Shown here one piece after another: positions 25,392-36,224 of a stretch of 57,597 nt of DNA. Made by a program: the position numbers and the translations under genes. Origin of the DNA: Zancudomyces culisetae (Eukaryota; Kickxellomycota; Harpellomycetes; Harpellales; Legeriomycetaceae). The stretch lies in assembly GCA_001969505.1 (NCBI GenBank), contig LSSK01001356.1:1-57597 (forward strand), in the 5' to 3' direction. Within the stretch, counting starts at the first letter, position 1; the number at the start of each line of letters is the position of its first letter. The notes beneath the pieces are model-generated. The model made no database searches. It was given only the letters and a program-made list of their open reading frames with translations, and was not told where the DNA came from.

Positions 25392-26036
25392 AAACGTTTT
25401 TAGTACACCCCAAGTAGCATTACTTGTATTTCAGCGGATAATAATACTGATAAAGAGGTTCTATTAAGTTTGTTATATGCTTCAAATGGCAAAACAAGTG
25501 TTTTATCCGTTCAGGAAAAAAATTTCCCACCCTAGAAATTCACCCTATTTACATTGTAAATTTTTCAAAATCTTCTAGAGATGAAGCAGGCGGATATTGT
25601 CGCGTTTGGTGTTGATTCTTATGTGTTCCATGCTTAAGCCTTAAATTCTTTGCCCAGTGTTGCTACATGCTCATTTGACTGAGAATACTAAGTTTGGGAG
25701 AAAGTTAAGAGTCAAGTTTCAAGGAAACAATGCAAGGAAAGCATCGTTTTTAATTGCAATGTTTTCGCGAAATTGAACAACGCTATTGGTCAGTGTTTTA
25801 TTGGTTCTGCCAAATTGGGTTGTAGCTTGAACTGAGAAAAATAAAGATCGCAGCTAAATTTCTCCACTCAGAAGCACAAAAAAAATCAACGGGTCAGTTT
25901 TTTGCTAAACGTGGTTTTCAATGTGCATAAACTGCCAAACAAATTACTATTTGAAGCGCAAACTCGTTTCTCAATGCCTATTTAACTTTGTTTCTCAAGA
26001 GATACGTTATGCATACTATTTGCCTATGTAGCATCT

Positions 26037-27048
26037 ATGCATAGGGTTCCATTTTTCAGACTTAACCTGTTCCATACAGAACAAGTAAGTATCCAGGATA
26101 CTAGTACCAATTTTTTAAAGAAAAACATCCTGTATGGCCGATAAAAAAAAAGCGAACACGATACATAGTGGAACATACTACCAAGAGTTATAAAGAATTT
26201 AATTAAAATTAACATAGGATCTGAACAACGATCTCGATAGAGAGAAAGTGAAGCTCTTTGTGAAGTTAGTACTAGCAACAGGAATCATCTTGTTGGTAAA
26301 GTATTTGGAAATGTACAAATTTAAGAGATACCGCACCTCACAGGAACTACCAGACAAATATTTGAAAAATTCTAAACTTCGTGGAACCGTAGTTAATGTT
26401 GCTGATGGAGATACAATAAGATTTTACCATACCCCTACATTTAGTTTTAATCCCAAATATAAAGAGGAGATCGAAAAACTGAGCGGCCCATGGTCGGGTA
26501 AATCAGAAGGCGAGCGAAGAAAAAAAAGTACTGGTGGACCAAAGCTGAAGCTATCAGAACACTCGATGCTGATAAGAGTGTATGGTGTTGATGCGCCAGA
26601 AATGGGGCACTTTGGAAATCCAGAGCAACCATTTGCCAAAGAATCAAAGGAATTTGTTCAGAAACTACTGATGAATAAAAAGGTGACATTAGTGCCCTTG
26701 AGTAAAGACCAGTACCAAAGGTTGGTATGTGCGGTGTATTACCACAAATGGTATTTCATAAAAAAGGATTTATCAGAAAAGCTATTAAAAGAGGGATTGG
26801 CCGAAGTATACACAGGAGGTGGGGCGCAATATCAAGGGAAAAAAGACACCTTTCTGAGATTACAGGAAACAGCAAAGTATGTATCGTTTTATTAATAGTA
26901 GTCTATTATACATCGATCTGAATATATAAAAATGATACAATGTATAAAATCACATAGACTCCAAAAAAAGGGAGTATGGTCACAGAAAGCTGGCGAGCAC
27001 ATAAGCCCAATGCAATATAAAAAGAAAGTCAGAGAAAATACCCGCTAG
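26037..27048 (+). CDS. LCL3: LCL3-like membrane-anchored staphylococcal-nuclease-fold endonuclease
   Basis: Three exons, 26037-26084, 26218-26876 and 26958-27048, give 265 residues. The start was set by splicing: the main exon has no in-frame ATG before its hydrophobic segment, while a 16-codon exon beginning MHRVPFFRLN ends at a perfect GTAAGT donor and joins in phase at an ATAG acceptor. Residues about 29-43 (LFVKLVLATGIILLV) form one membrane anchor. The SNase domain follows, with VADGDTIRFYHTP (metal-binding Asp), IRVYGVDAPEMG (catalytic Arg and Glu) and YQRLVCAVYY (second Arg), so the active site looks intact. The C-terminus GVWSQKAGEHISPMQYKKKV matches the end of fungal Lcl3, a mitochondrial/membrane nuclease of unclear role. 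The stop lies 17 bp from the stop of the convergent SAM50 gene. Confidence 0.92.
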
Positions 27049-27065
27049 GTTAGCCACAAGTATAA

Positions 27066-29100
27066 TCATTGTCCGTAATTTATTCCCAGACCAAACTGGA
27101 ATCCGGGGTTCAGCTTGTCTGTACTTGTTACAGAAATGGGTAAGCAATAGTTAAGCTCCAACCTAATCGCGCCAAACTGGTACAAGAGGCCCACCCCTGT
27201 AGATACACTAGGGCGGCTAAACGACCTTTTGACTAGCTCCATTGATGGTTTATCTATTTTAGTTTATTTGATCGTTTTAGCTTTTTTTTTCTTATCCGCT
27301 TTTTTAACATTTTTTATAGAAAATTAAAGAACCAATTCCGCAAGGTACCAATACCAAATGAATCAAAAATAGGGAGTAATGGGTGACATAGAAGAACTGT
27401 CTAGAAAAAAATAACTTACTGTTTTCCCATAGTGCCAGCTGGCCTCCATTGATCCAAAGCTGAGATTTTAATCTCTTTGTTTCAACAGAAGGTACAGGTC
27501 CAAGCAGAGTTAAACTCAAAGCACCAAAAATGTTTCCACCCAAACTATCCTTGTGGTCCATTGGTCCTACACCTCGATATTGGTAGCCCCTTAGTGAAGT
27601 CGAGCCGCCCAAGAAAAACCTATCCGAAATTCCTATTTTGCTATTTCTAATCGGAATCGCCAGCCCTCCACGAGCAATTAAATCTACATACCACCCTCTT
27701 CCCAGCGGAAGCTCAAGAGCACTGTCAAGTTGTGTCTTGTGAAAGTTAACGCCACCGAAGCCAGCGTATTCCGTGAATAGTTTGAATAGATGTCCACCTG
27801 ATGGTTCAGGGTGTAAACTGATAGTATCCCGGGAATATAAATATGAAAGTGACGATTTCACGTGATTCCCAGCTTCCTCTCTTATGCTATATGAACAAAT
27901 AGAAATGTCAATTTTCCGCTACAAACCAATTAATGTAGACAAGTTGATTTTTATAACATACCTTTGTGATGCTTTGTTTCCGAGATCACAGATATTCCTC
28001 CAAGAATAAGTATAGTTAAACTCGTGGTTCTTGCCTATCCCAATTTTCTACATGAGCCAAATATAGATTAGTAGTTTTACGGATGTACAATTAATACCAA
28101 GAAATAGAAACACATATCGCTTAAAGCAAAACTATAAACACAACCAGTAATTTACCTTTAAAGAGAGATTGATTCCTCGCGCAACTTCTCTATAGCTACT
28201 GCTTTGAGTAAAGTCATTGGAATCCTGGAATACGTTCAGATCAAATAATCTGAATGGATTGCCGTTGATCGGTGTGGTAAATCTCCCTTGAATTGCCGTT
28301 CCATTTCTATTTCCAACACTATAGGATGCTTCTAGGTATTCACCTCCACCAAAAACGTTTCGAATTTTCCCGAATAGTCCCTTTGTTGTGTTAGTTAAAA
28401 TATAATTATTAATTATAAAAAACGTTTGCAAAGACTAGCCCAAAATTGGGCTACAGGCACGATTAAAACTGGTAAGAAAATATCAACACATCTCTTACCC
28501 CTTTAATATGCCCTTGGCTAATAGATGTTCCTGTTCTAATCATTTTTCTTTTTTTATCTTGGCATTCGAATAAAACTTCGGTTCCCACTGCACCACTTTT
28601 GTAGTTGTGGCCACTGGAAGAATTGTATATAAAAACTTCGACGTCTTCTGCAATATCTAACTGTTTAAGCCGTGCTGCGGCCTGGTTCGCTTCTAACGCC
28701 AACTCGTGTATAGTTTTTGCCCGTAGAACCCCGTCAATTACACCATTTAGCACACCTGACCGGACCTTACTTAATCCATTAACTGACAATGAATCTACAA
28801 CTATCCCTTTTTCGCTATTAACCTATTTTTTTTTAATAGAGTTTTTGTGATGCTTTTAAGTAAGAAAAGAGTAGAGGGTGGGGTATGATAAAAATATGAT
28901 ATGGGTTGCATGAAATAATACAGAGACAACACACAAACAAAAAAGTTAATCTCACATTTGGTGACACCAGTTTAAAAAACTATGCTAATTAATAAAGCTA
29001 AAACGCAACATACATTCGGTTCCTGTTGAACCTCTTCAACCAGTCCTCTGGATAAGAAGAGATCATTGTCAATCTTGTCATTAGATGTATACACGCGCAT
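27066..29100 (-). CDS. SAM50: SAM50/TOB55 mitochondrial outer-membrane assembly channel (Omp85)
   Basis: Six exons, 29100-29014, 28822-28499, 28380-28156, 28047-27962, 27886-27420 and 27253-27066, give 458 residues, the normal family size, with all phases matching. The protein is the core of the sorting and assembly machinery that inserts beta-barrel proteins into the mitochondrial outer membrane. Exon 2 encodes the POTRA domain (IVVDSLSVNGLSKVR, then VFIYNSSSG). Later exons make the 16-strand barrel, including the conserved Omp85 loop-6 motif FLGGSTSLRGYQYRGVGP and the last strands LYQFGAIRLELNYCLPI and GFQFGLGINYG. It is divergent from SEN34 (519 bp between starts) and convergent with LCL3. 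Confidence 0.95.
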
Positions 29101-29619
29101 CTTTGTCAGCTCTATTCAGATTTCTACTTTGCTGATTCCAAGAGTATTGTGATAATTATTCAAAAACAAAGTATTTAGCTATACGTGTGGCACTCTCTTG
29201 TTTGGTTCTATTGACTAGCTGTATGTTTTTGCTTTGAAATTCAAAGCTCAATAAATAAGAGTTTTCTGAAAAAAGCCAAATCAAAGATAAAATTACCTGT
29301 ACTATTTATGTGTTGATAAAAAAAAATAATTGAGCTTTTTTCTTTAAATTGCCCAGATTTTAGACCAAGCTATCAGACCAAGCTATCAGACCCAAAATTA
29401 AAAGAACGCATCAAACTCCACACAAATTAAAAAAAGTTGTTAAAACTTGTCTCTTTCACCACAAACCAATCGATTTGGAGATAAGCCTTTGTGACTTCTG
29501 TTTTGAGCCTTGAATTCAAAGTGTATACTAGGGCTTTTGTATTTCCAATTTTTTGGAAAACCCAGCGATTTACAAGAGTATGTTTAGATTCATTGTTTGA
29601 TTGTTGCGTTTATGACGAA
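29101..29619. promoter_or_regulatory. Shared upstream region of SAM50 (-) and SEN34 (+)
   Basis: This 519-bp interval separates divergent start codons and probably holds both promoters. A 13-bp direct duplication (AGACCAAGCTATC, twice in a row at about 29362-29387) lies inside it. No known factor site can be named. Confidence 0.45.
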
Positions 29620-30650
29620 ATGGATGATACATCAAAAGAAAAAATCAAAGTTATCATATCAAAGGATAACGGATATGTGTGGGATCCAAAGGGTGAGTCT
29701 AGATATATCAATCATGCGTTTTTTACTTGACTTGTATGCCATACACAGAGACAGTTACTATTGAATTTTATTCCTAACAAGAAGCAAAAAAAAAAAACTA
29801 AATTTAGATGTCGAGGTTTTGCGAAAAAAGTATCGGATTGTTGGTGGGCTAGTAGGATCACTACCTCAAAAACCCATGCAAAACACATTTCTGGGGTTGC
29901 CTTTAGTGCTGATGCCTGAAGAGGTGACCATATTAATAGAAGAAGGTAATTATCTGAGGTTTCTTTGAGAAATCTACAATTTTTCGAATAAATGTACTTG
30001 CCATTTTGCTTATCAATCCAAAAAACTAAAAAATCAAATTTTCTAAATATATATATTAGGAGTGATCGACGTGGAGACAACAAGAGATAGCATTTTAAAC
30101 ACCAAGATTACGGACGAATTAGTATTTGGCGGATTAAATGCAAGCGCCACACTGGCTTCTGATAGTATTGACAATGAAAATGCTCAGGATGGATGGACCT
30201 GGCCACGAAATGAAAATCAAAGATTGAAACTTGAGTTATTTAAGGAGCTGAGGGCAAGGGGATACTATCTGACAGCCGGACTTAAGTTTGGAGGAGACTT
30301 TCTTGTGTACCCAGGTAAGCTACCATGGCTATCTTTCGTTTGAGATGTAAAAAGCAGTAGCATCACTATCCTGAATTTAATTCTGGCCTTGCAATCCTGA
30401 TGAATTGCATTATAAAATCAGTTATAAAAAACAACGTATACCACAAAAAAATAAAATAGGTGATCCTATGAGATACCATTCCAACTACATAGCAACCTTG
30501 GTGGGTTACAATGACGCCATTAGCAGCATGGACCTGATTGCTCTTGGGAGGGTGGGTACTGGTGTAAAAAAAAATAGGCTTTTATGCTACTTGAACCCAA
30601 AACTTGGAAAAATCTGCTGCAATACTCTATCATGGACAGGAATGGGCTAG
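29620..30650 (+). CDS. SEN34: tRNA-splicing endonuclease subunit Sen34
   Basis: Four exons, 29620-29692, 29808-29945, 30060-30314 and 30460-30650, encode 218 residues. This is a catalytic subunit of the tRNA-splicing endonuclease, cutting the 3' splice site of pre-tRNA introns. The N-terminal part (YRIVGGLVGSLPQKPMQNTF, GLPLVLMPEEV) matches Sen34. The C-terminal nuclease domain has RGYYLTAGLKFGGDFLVYPG, then DPMRYHSNYIA with the catalytic Tyr and His, and LIALGRVGTGVKK with the catalytic Lys. The ATG was chosen because it opens the frame that continues through the first donor; an overlapping ATG eight bases earlier is out of frame. It converges with the Sec61-beta gene. Confidence 0.95.
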
Positions 30651-30853
30651 TTTGGACACGCTTGTGTATTGAAATATCATATATTGTCTCTGTAAAAAGA
30701 AAATCATAGAGCACAGTTTTTACATGTATTATTAATAAACAAAAGAAAAAACGACGTTAAGTATAGACATGGATATAGTTTTTTGCCAGTTTGGTGGTGA
30801 AGAATACACAAATGGCAAGTGGTCTTAACAGTGCCAATATCCTGAGGATGGCT

Positions 30854-31294
30854 TTACCCTCTAATGAATTTTCCGTATAGGTGCAAAAGAAAGACAGACG
30901 CAATAAACACCAGACACATGACCGTTAATACAACAGGATCGCTATTTGTGCATTCATACAGAGTATAAGGATTAGGATGTGTGCAATATATTGTCAAATA
31001 GGTAAAATCTACAAAAAAAGTGCTTGTTTTCCCAATTTATATGGTAGCCGTAATTTTACTATGAGATTTAAAGCCAGGAAGCTGAGCACAAAATAATTTA
31101 TTTTATCGGAGCAGAACTTACACTTTCAAACCGGGCGAGTCTTCGGTGTACAATTTCATAAATGTCCTAGAACTTCCAGTTTTGCGTGAAGTCTTTTTCA
31201 CTTCCCGTTCTGGCGTCCTTGATGTCGAAGCCTTTGATCTGTTGATGAGTGTAGATGATTCCTCGTTCATTTTTTCGGAACTTGTGCTGCTCAT
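30854..31294 (-). CDS. SBH1: Sec61 translocon beta subunit
   Basis: Two exons, 31294-31122 and 30941-30854, encode 86 residues. The first exon gives a serine/threonine-rich cytosolic tail (MSSTSSEKMNEESSTLINRS) ending in FMKLYTEDSPGLK. The second begins within the valine codon and gives DPVVLTVMCLVFIASVFLL with HLYGKFIRG, the single tail-anchored membrane helix and conserved end of Sec61-beta. The small subunit of the ER protein-conducting channel is therefore complete. The 180-nt intron falls inside GLKVDP. The gene is too small and split to be obvious from open frames alone. Confidence 0.95.
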
Positions 31295-32772
31295 TTTTGT
31301 GTGGTATAAAAAGATAAGTGCTGATTCTGGCCTTTGAAATGACTTTCCCTTTAAATATTCAAAAAATTATTGGAGTTTGTTAGAAAAGGATGTGAGTTGA
31401 CTAGGGATATAAACGAATTGAACTTATCAATTAGTTTTGTTGCCAAAATAAAAGCTTAATATCATAAAGTTGTAAAAGTAAGATACAAGCAAATAGTTGG
31501 TAAATAATATAATGTATAGTATAGGAAGACATTTACCTTGCTCTAAGTTTTTAAACAATTGTCGACACCAATCCTAATTCTTAAGTTTGTATAGCCGTAT
31601 TTATTTTATATTTTTATGTATTCTCAATTTGAATTTAACGTGGAAATTGAAATGGAATCCTCAAGAATCCACAATTTTATTTAGTTGCGTATCAGAAAAC
31701 TATTGGCGAGTAATTGAAAACAGCAGTTTGAATAAAATAAAAAAAACGCGGTCATTTTTTTAATTGGAATATTTGGATTTTATTTGTGAACATTCGCACT
31801 TATTTACACACATTCTGACCTCAGAATAAAACGAAAAAAGCCAGAGAATGAATAAATGAATAGAAACTCGATATAAGCAGTGAAGAGAAGTATTGATAAA
31901 ATAGTTTGTTCAGCTCTTTATATGCCCAGTCGAGGTGTGTAAAAGTTGCAATCATAGCTGTATACGGTTGGTGAATAAGAAATTATAGCGGCATGGTACT
32001 AAAAATACCAATTCTAAGTGCGTATTTAATATAAAACAAACTGTGAAACTTCAAATGTATCTGCCTGTAGCCTAGCTGTACACAAAGATGGCTTGTATAT
32101 AAAAGATTGATCTATCACTATCACTATCACTATCAGTGCCATGATTTTCTCTTTCTCTTTCTCTATATCTTTGTTTTTGTTTTTAGTCCTATTTAAACAC
32201 AAACTCAAAAAGGCCGCATTTTAGGTTTGAATGCTTGTCGGAAAAATGTCCCATTTTTTCAAAGGTTGGATTTATATAAGCTACGCTATACATTTGAGGA
32301 GATGCGTTTTATTTTTACACACATAAAATCCACCAAAGAAATAGCATAAGCTAAAATGATGATATAAGAAATGGTAAAAAACACATTTAATTCACAAGCC
32401 CAGGATAGGTTTGCTAAAAGACCTGCAGGTATATTACAAAAGTAGTTTTAAAGCGCCAAGTTACCAACGTGCCCGGATCGTAGCCCCTGCAGCCTAGTCA
32501 TATAATTAGAAATGTTTTCACTGCATCGTTCATATATATTGTACATAGTTCCATTCGATGCAGTATTGGAAAAGAAGAGCATAAAAGAACAAGACCCTTG
32601 ATTAGTTTATGTTGGTATTCTTACAATACATTAATAAAATGCGTTTAATCTTTTTTTTTTCCTTAACGGTTGAAGTCTATACTAAATGTTTTTTTTTTTT
32701 GGTTTTAAGGATTCAGGTAAATTTCCTAATCAAAATATTAGGGATTGGTAAAATTATTGGAGAAGCTTTGAC

Positions 32773-32803
32773 CCATCCATCCATTCATTCATCCATTCAT
32801 CCA
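32773..32803. repeat. CATC/CATT tetranucleotide microsatellite
   Basis: About eight interspersed CATC and CATT units in a row, intergenic. Confidence 0.75.
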
Positions 32804-33059
32804 ACCTCTGTCATTATTGCTTAATTTGCTGGATTTCAAATGAATTGGGGGGTATTTGTAATTTTAGCTCAGGTGTAGCAAGTAGATGTAGCCCCGCTTT
32901 ATTAGGAAATCCATGAATGTGAGTGCAAAGCCACTAAAACCGGAAAATAAATAAACGAAGTCAAAAGATAAACAAGGCTTCATGACCATTAATAGTTTCA
33001 CACTTAAAACTGCGTAAATATAAAGTCGAAAAGCAGAATATTATTAATTTATATAGTAC

Positions 33060-33080
33060 ATATATATATATATATATATT
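33060..33080. repeat. (TA)n microsatellite
   Basis: About ten TA dinucleotides in a row, about 115 bp upstream of the MCCC2 start. Confidence 0.85.
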
Positions 33081-33195
33081 ATATAGCTACAGATAACGAA
33101 ACTAATTATAAAGTACCAGACTACAGAGATAATAAGCACAAGCACAAGCACAAAAAGAAAACAAGAAAAGAGAGAAAAACAAGAAAAACACAAAA

Positions 33196-36100
33196 ATGAA
33201 CAGTCTAAGGATTTCAACCAACCTCTTGAAAAGGAATCAGTTGCTGAGAACGAGTCTGCATAGAAATTCATGGGCCTTGAGTGGTGGTGGAATACGGACT
33301 ATTGGATATGTTTCCGATGCAGATTCTACAGTAATTCCAAACACAGTGGATGTTAGGTCAAAGGAATTTAAGGTACTTTTATATCTAGTGATTTGAAGGT
33401 TGGAGTATGATTGAACCCACTTTTTATGCACTCAATGGCCTAATTAATATAGGAAAACAGACAAAAAATGGAAGCATTGGTTGGAGAGTTGAACAAAAAC
33501 ATTGAGAATATTTCCAAAGGCAAGTTATACTTACCAAAAGAGTTAGTAAAAAGCAGATACGCCAGCGTTAGATACAAAATTGCGTTTCGGCTACAGTTGT
33601 AGTTGGAGCCGAGAGTAGGCGTTTTTTCTCGTCGCAAATACTTACCTCGACGCACTTTATCAATAAAAAATAAATAATAGGTGGAGGTGAGAAGGCCATT
33701 GCAAAGCATTTGTCGAGGAATAAATTGTTGCCCAGAGAAAGGTATTTCTTTCATTCAAGATATTGTAATAAAAACACATGGCTACGCTGTTTGATGTGAA
33801 TTGTACATTTAAGTAGCAGGCGCGCTTTTATCTAGCCGCATTGAAGTATCATGAGCTAACACCATTTTTTCATATTTCGAATAACATTAGAGTTAATCGA
33901 CTACTGGATGTTGGGTAAGAAAGGTTTTAAATATTGCCAAATTTCTCGAGAAGGGCTATAATAACTAGTGGTGATCCTTGGACTTGGTGAACTAACACAC
34001 TACATGCACTTACAATTAAAATTATAATAGATCACCTTTTTTGGAATTTTCGCAGCTGGCCGGATATAAACTATACGATGAAGATATACCAGGAGGAGGA
34101 ATTATTACAGGAATAGGAAGAGTCAGTGGGTAGGTTTATATTTTGAACGGTTTTGGCGTTAAAATAAAAATGAAATTTTCCATGACAAACAGATTGATGA
34201 ATGCCTGATTGTAAAATAGGGTTGAGTGTATGATTGTATGTAATGATCCTACAGTGAAGGTATGTATGGTTATTGCTTTTCTTTTTCTTTTTCTTTTCTT
34301 TTTACCATTCCTGTTTCATTTTTTGGTTTATTCTTTCCAAGTTGTAAATCTCAAGGATCTAGATACGCGCCTAATGGATATAAAGCTGGAATGATTAACG
34401 TACTATTTTCTAACCTTTATGTCCATATTATATATATGACTGATTAGGGAGGAACATACTATCCCATAACAGGTAAATTACACAAGTATTGAATATGGAA
34501 AATAAAGTGTGTGAGCAGCGCTTAACTGTTTGTACAAAAATATGTGTTTATTTTAGTCAAGAAACATCTGAGAGCACAGGAAATAGCAAAAGAGAACAAA
34601 CTGCCATGTATCTACCTGGGTAAGTAATCAGCAATTAATATGGAATTATCAAAGTGACATGAACAAGTGAATGTGTGTTGTACGAGTCGACAGTGTATGG
34701 AGCGAAGTAAAAAGGTAATCCAAACATTGACAAAAATGAACATGTAAATAGTTGATTCAGGTGGGGCTAATCTGCCGCATCAGGGAGAGGTATTTCCAGA
34801 TAGAGAGCATTTTGGAAGGATATTTTACAACCAGGTAACTACTGAAATATGACAAGCAATAATTTAATAACAATAACAATAATAATATTAATATTAATAG
34901 TAATAATAGTAAAAACAAATAAACGCTTAAAAATTACAAAACTAAAATAATGAAATGATATATATGTAAAAAAAGGCAACAATGTCAGCACAGGGAATAC
35001 CGCAAATAGCAGTAGTGTTGGGCTCATGTACGGCGGGAGGCGCATATGTTCCAGCAATGGCAGACGAAAGTGTCATAGTAAGGAACCAAGGGACAGTGTT
35101 TTTGGGAGGACCACCATTGGTAAAAGCAGCAACAGGCGAAGTGGTAACTGCAGAAGAATTGGGAGGAGCAGATCTTCATTGTAAGTAAAGTTATAACGCG
35201 AAAGTTCTTTGATAAAAAGTTAAAACTAGCGATTCTACATCTATCTGGAAATAAACAAAAGTCTAAAAAAAGGAAATTGATTTGGTAAAAATAACAACAA
35301 ACAGGTAAACGATCAGGAGTAACGGATCATTATGCTCAAAACGACGCCCACGCATTGAGTATTGCTCGAAACATAGTATCCACACTAAACATCAAGAAGG
35401 TTGGTGTTCAGGAAAAGATAGAGGAGCCACTATACAGCGCAGACGAGATTGGTGGGATCGTAGGTGACAATTTAAGAAAAATGATAGACTCAAGACAAAT
35501 CATTGCCAGAATAGTTGATGGAAGTCGGTTCATGGAATTCAAGGAATACTACGGGACTACTCTGGTGACCGGGTTTGCCCATATCCACGGATACCCTGTA
35601 GGTATTATTGCCAACAATGGAATTCTGTTTTCAGAGTCTGCGCTGAAGGGCGCACATTTTATTCAACTGTGTTCAAAGAGAGGCATTCCACTAGTGTTTT
35701 TGCAAAACATCACTGGATTCATGGTAGGAAAAGACGCCGAAGCCACCGGAATAGCCAAAAACGGTGCAAAGCTGGTCACCGCTGTGTCTTGCGCTCAAGT
35801 TCCCAAACTAACTGTGCTTATCGGAGGTAGCTTTGGTGCAGGAAACTACGGAATGTGTGGCCGTGCCTACTCGCCTCGAATGCTTTACATGTGGCCAAAC
35901 AGCAGAATCTCGGTGATGGGAGGCGAACAGGCTGCAAACGTGTTGGCCCAAGTCAGACTCGACAATCTAGCCCGTTCTGGCAAGTCCTGGCCACAAGCTG
36001 ATCTTGACCGCTTCAAAGCCGACATTGTTGCCAAGTACGAACATGAAGGAAGTCCATACTACTCATCAGCTCGTCTGTGGGATGATGGTGTCATCGACCC

Positions 36101-36197
36101 CAAGCACACTAGGTCTGTGTTGGGCCTTTCCCTTGCTGCTTGCCTAAACTACTCTCCCATCTCCAAGTCCAGCGAGTTTGGCGTTTTCCGCATGTAA
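33196..36197 (+). CDS. MCCC2: Methylcrotonoyl-CoA carboxylase beta subunit, mitochondrial
   Basis: The enzyme carboxylates 3-methylcrotonyl-CoA in leucine breakdown. Eleven exons give 575 residues: 33196-33372, 33453-33519, 33681-33741, 33891-33914, 34031-34129, 34220-34259, 34448-34472, 34557-34619, 34761-34834, 34976-35180 and 35305-36197. The N-terminus ([20 protein letters not shown]) is a mitochondrial presequence. The carboxyltransferase domain is continuous across junctions: [75 protein letters not shown], then [38 protein letters not shown] and [12 protein letters not shown]. Two exons are only 24 and 25 nt. Intron 2 begins with GC in the context AAAG-GCAAGT. The stop is 27 bp from the stop of the convergent GPN2 gene. 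The biotin-carrying partner MCCC1 is not in the window. Confidence 0.97.
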
Positions 36198-36224
36198 GAA
36201 GCCTCTTTTTCTTCAACTCCACAC

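Larger units (their letters stand above)
20223..26036. other. 5.8 kb gene desert
   Basis: This is a long A+T-rich interval with no frame that has a plausible start, family resemblance or splice-joined continuation. It holds simple repeats (a 13-bp tandem array at 24047-24110 and TTTTA units at about 25363-25391) and many homopolymer A/T runs. No LTR pair, transposase, reverse transcriptase or tRNA was seen. It could contain noncoding RNA genes or decayed transposon sequence that cannot be recognised by eye. Confidence 0.5.
31295..33195. other. Divergent intergenic region SBH1-MCCC2
   Basis: This 1.9 kb A+T-rich region lies between divergent starts. It holds microsatellites: CACTAT units at about 32117-32136, CATC/CATT units at about 32773-32803 and a TA run at about 33060-33080. 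The final 60 bases before the MCCC2 ATG are almost all purine, with three AAGCAC units. No gene was seen. Confidence 0.5.

Noticed and set aside
31146-31337. Plus-strand open frame of 63 codons
   Set aside because: It is the antisense shadow of Sec61-beta exon 1.
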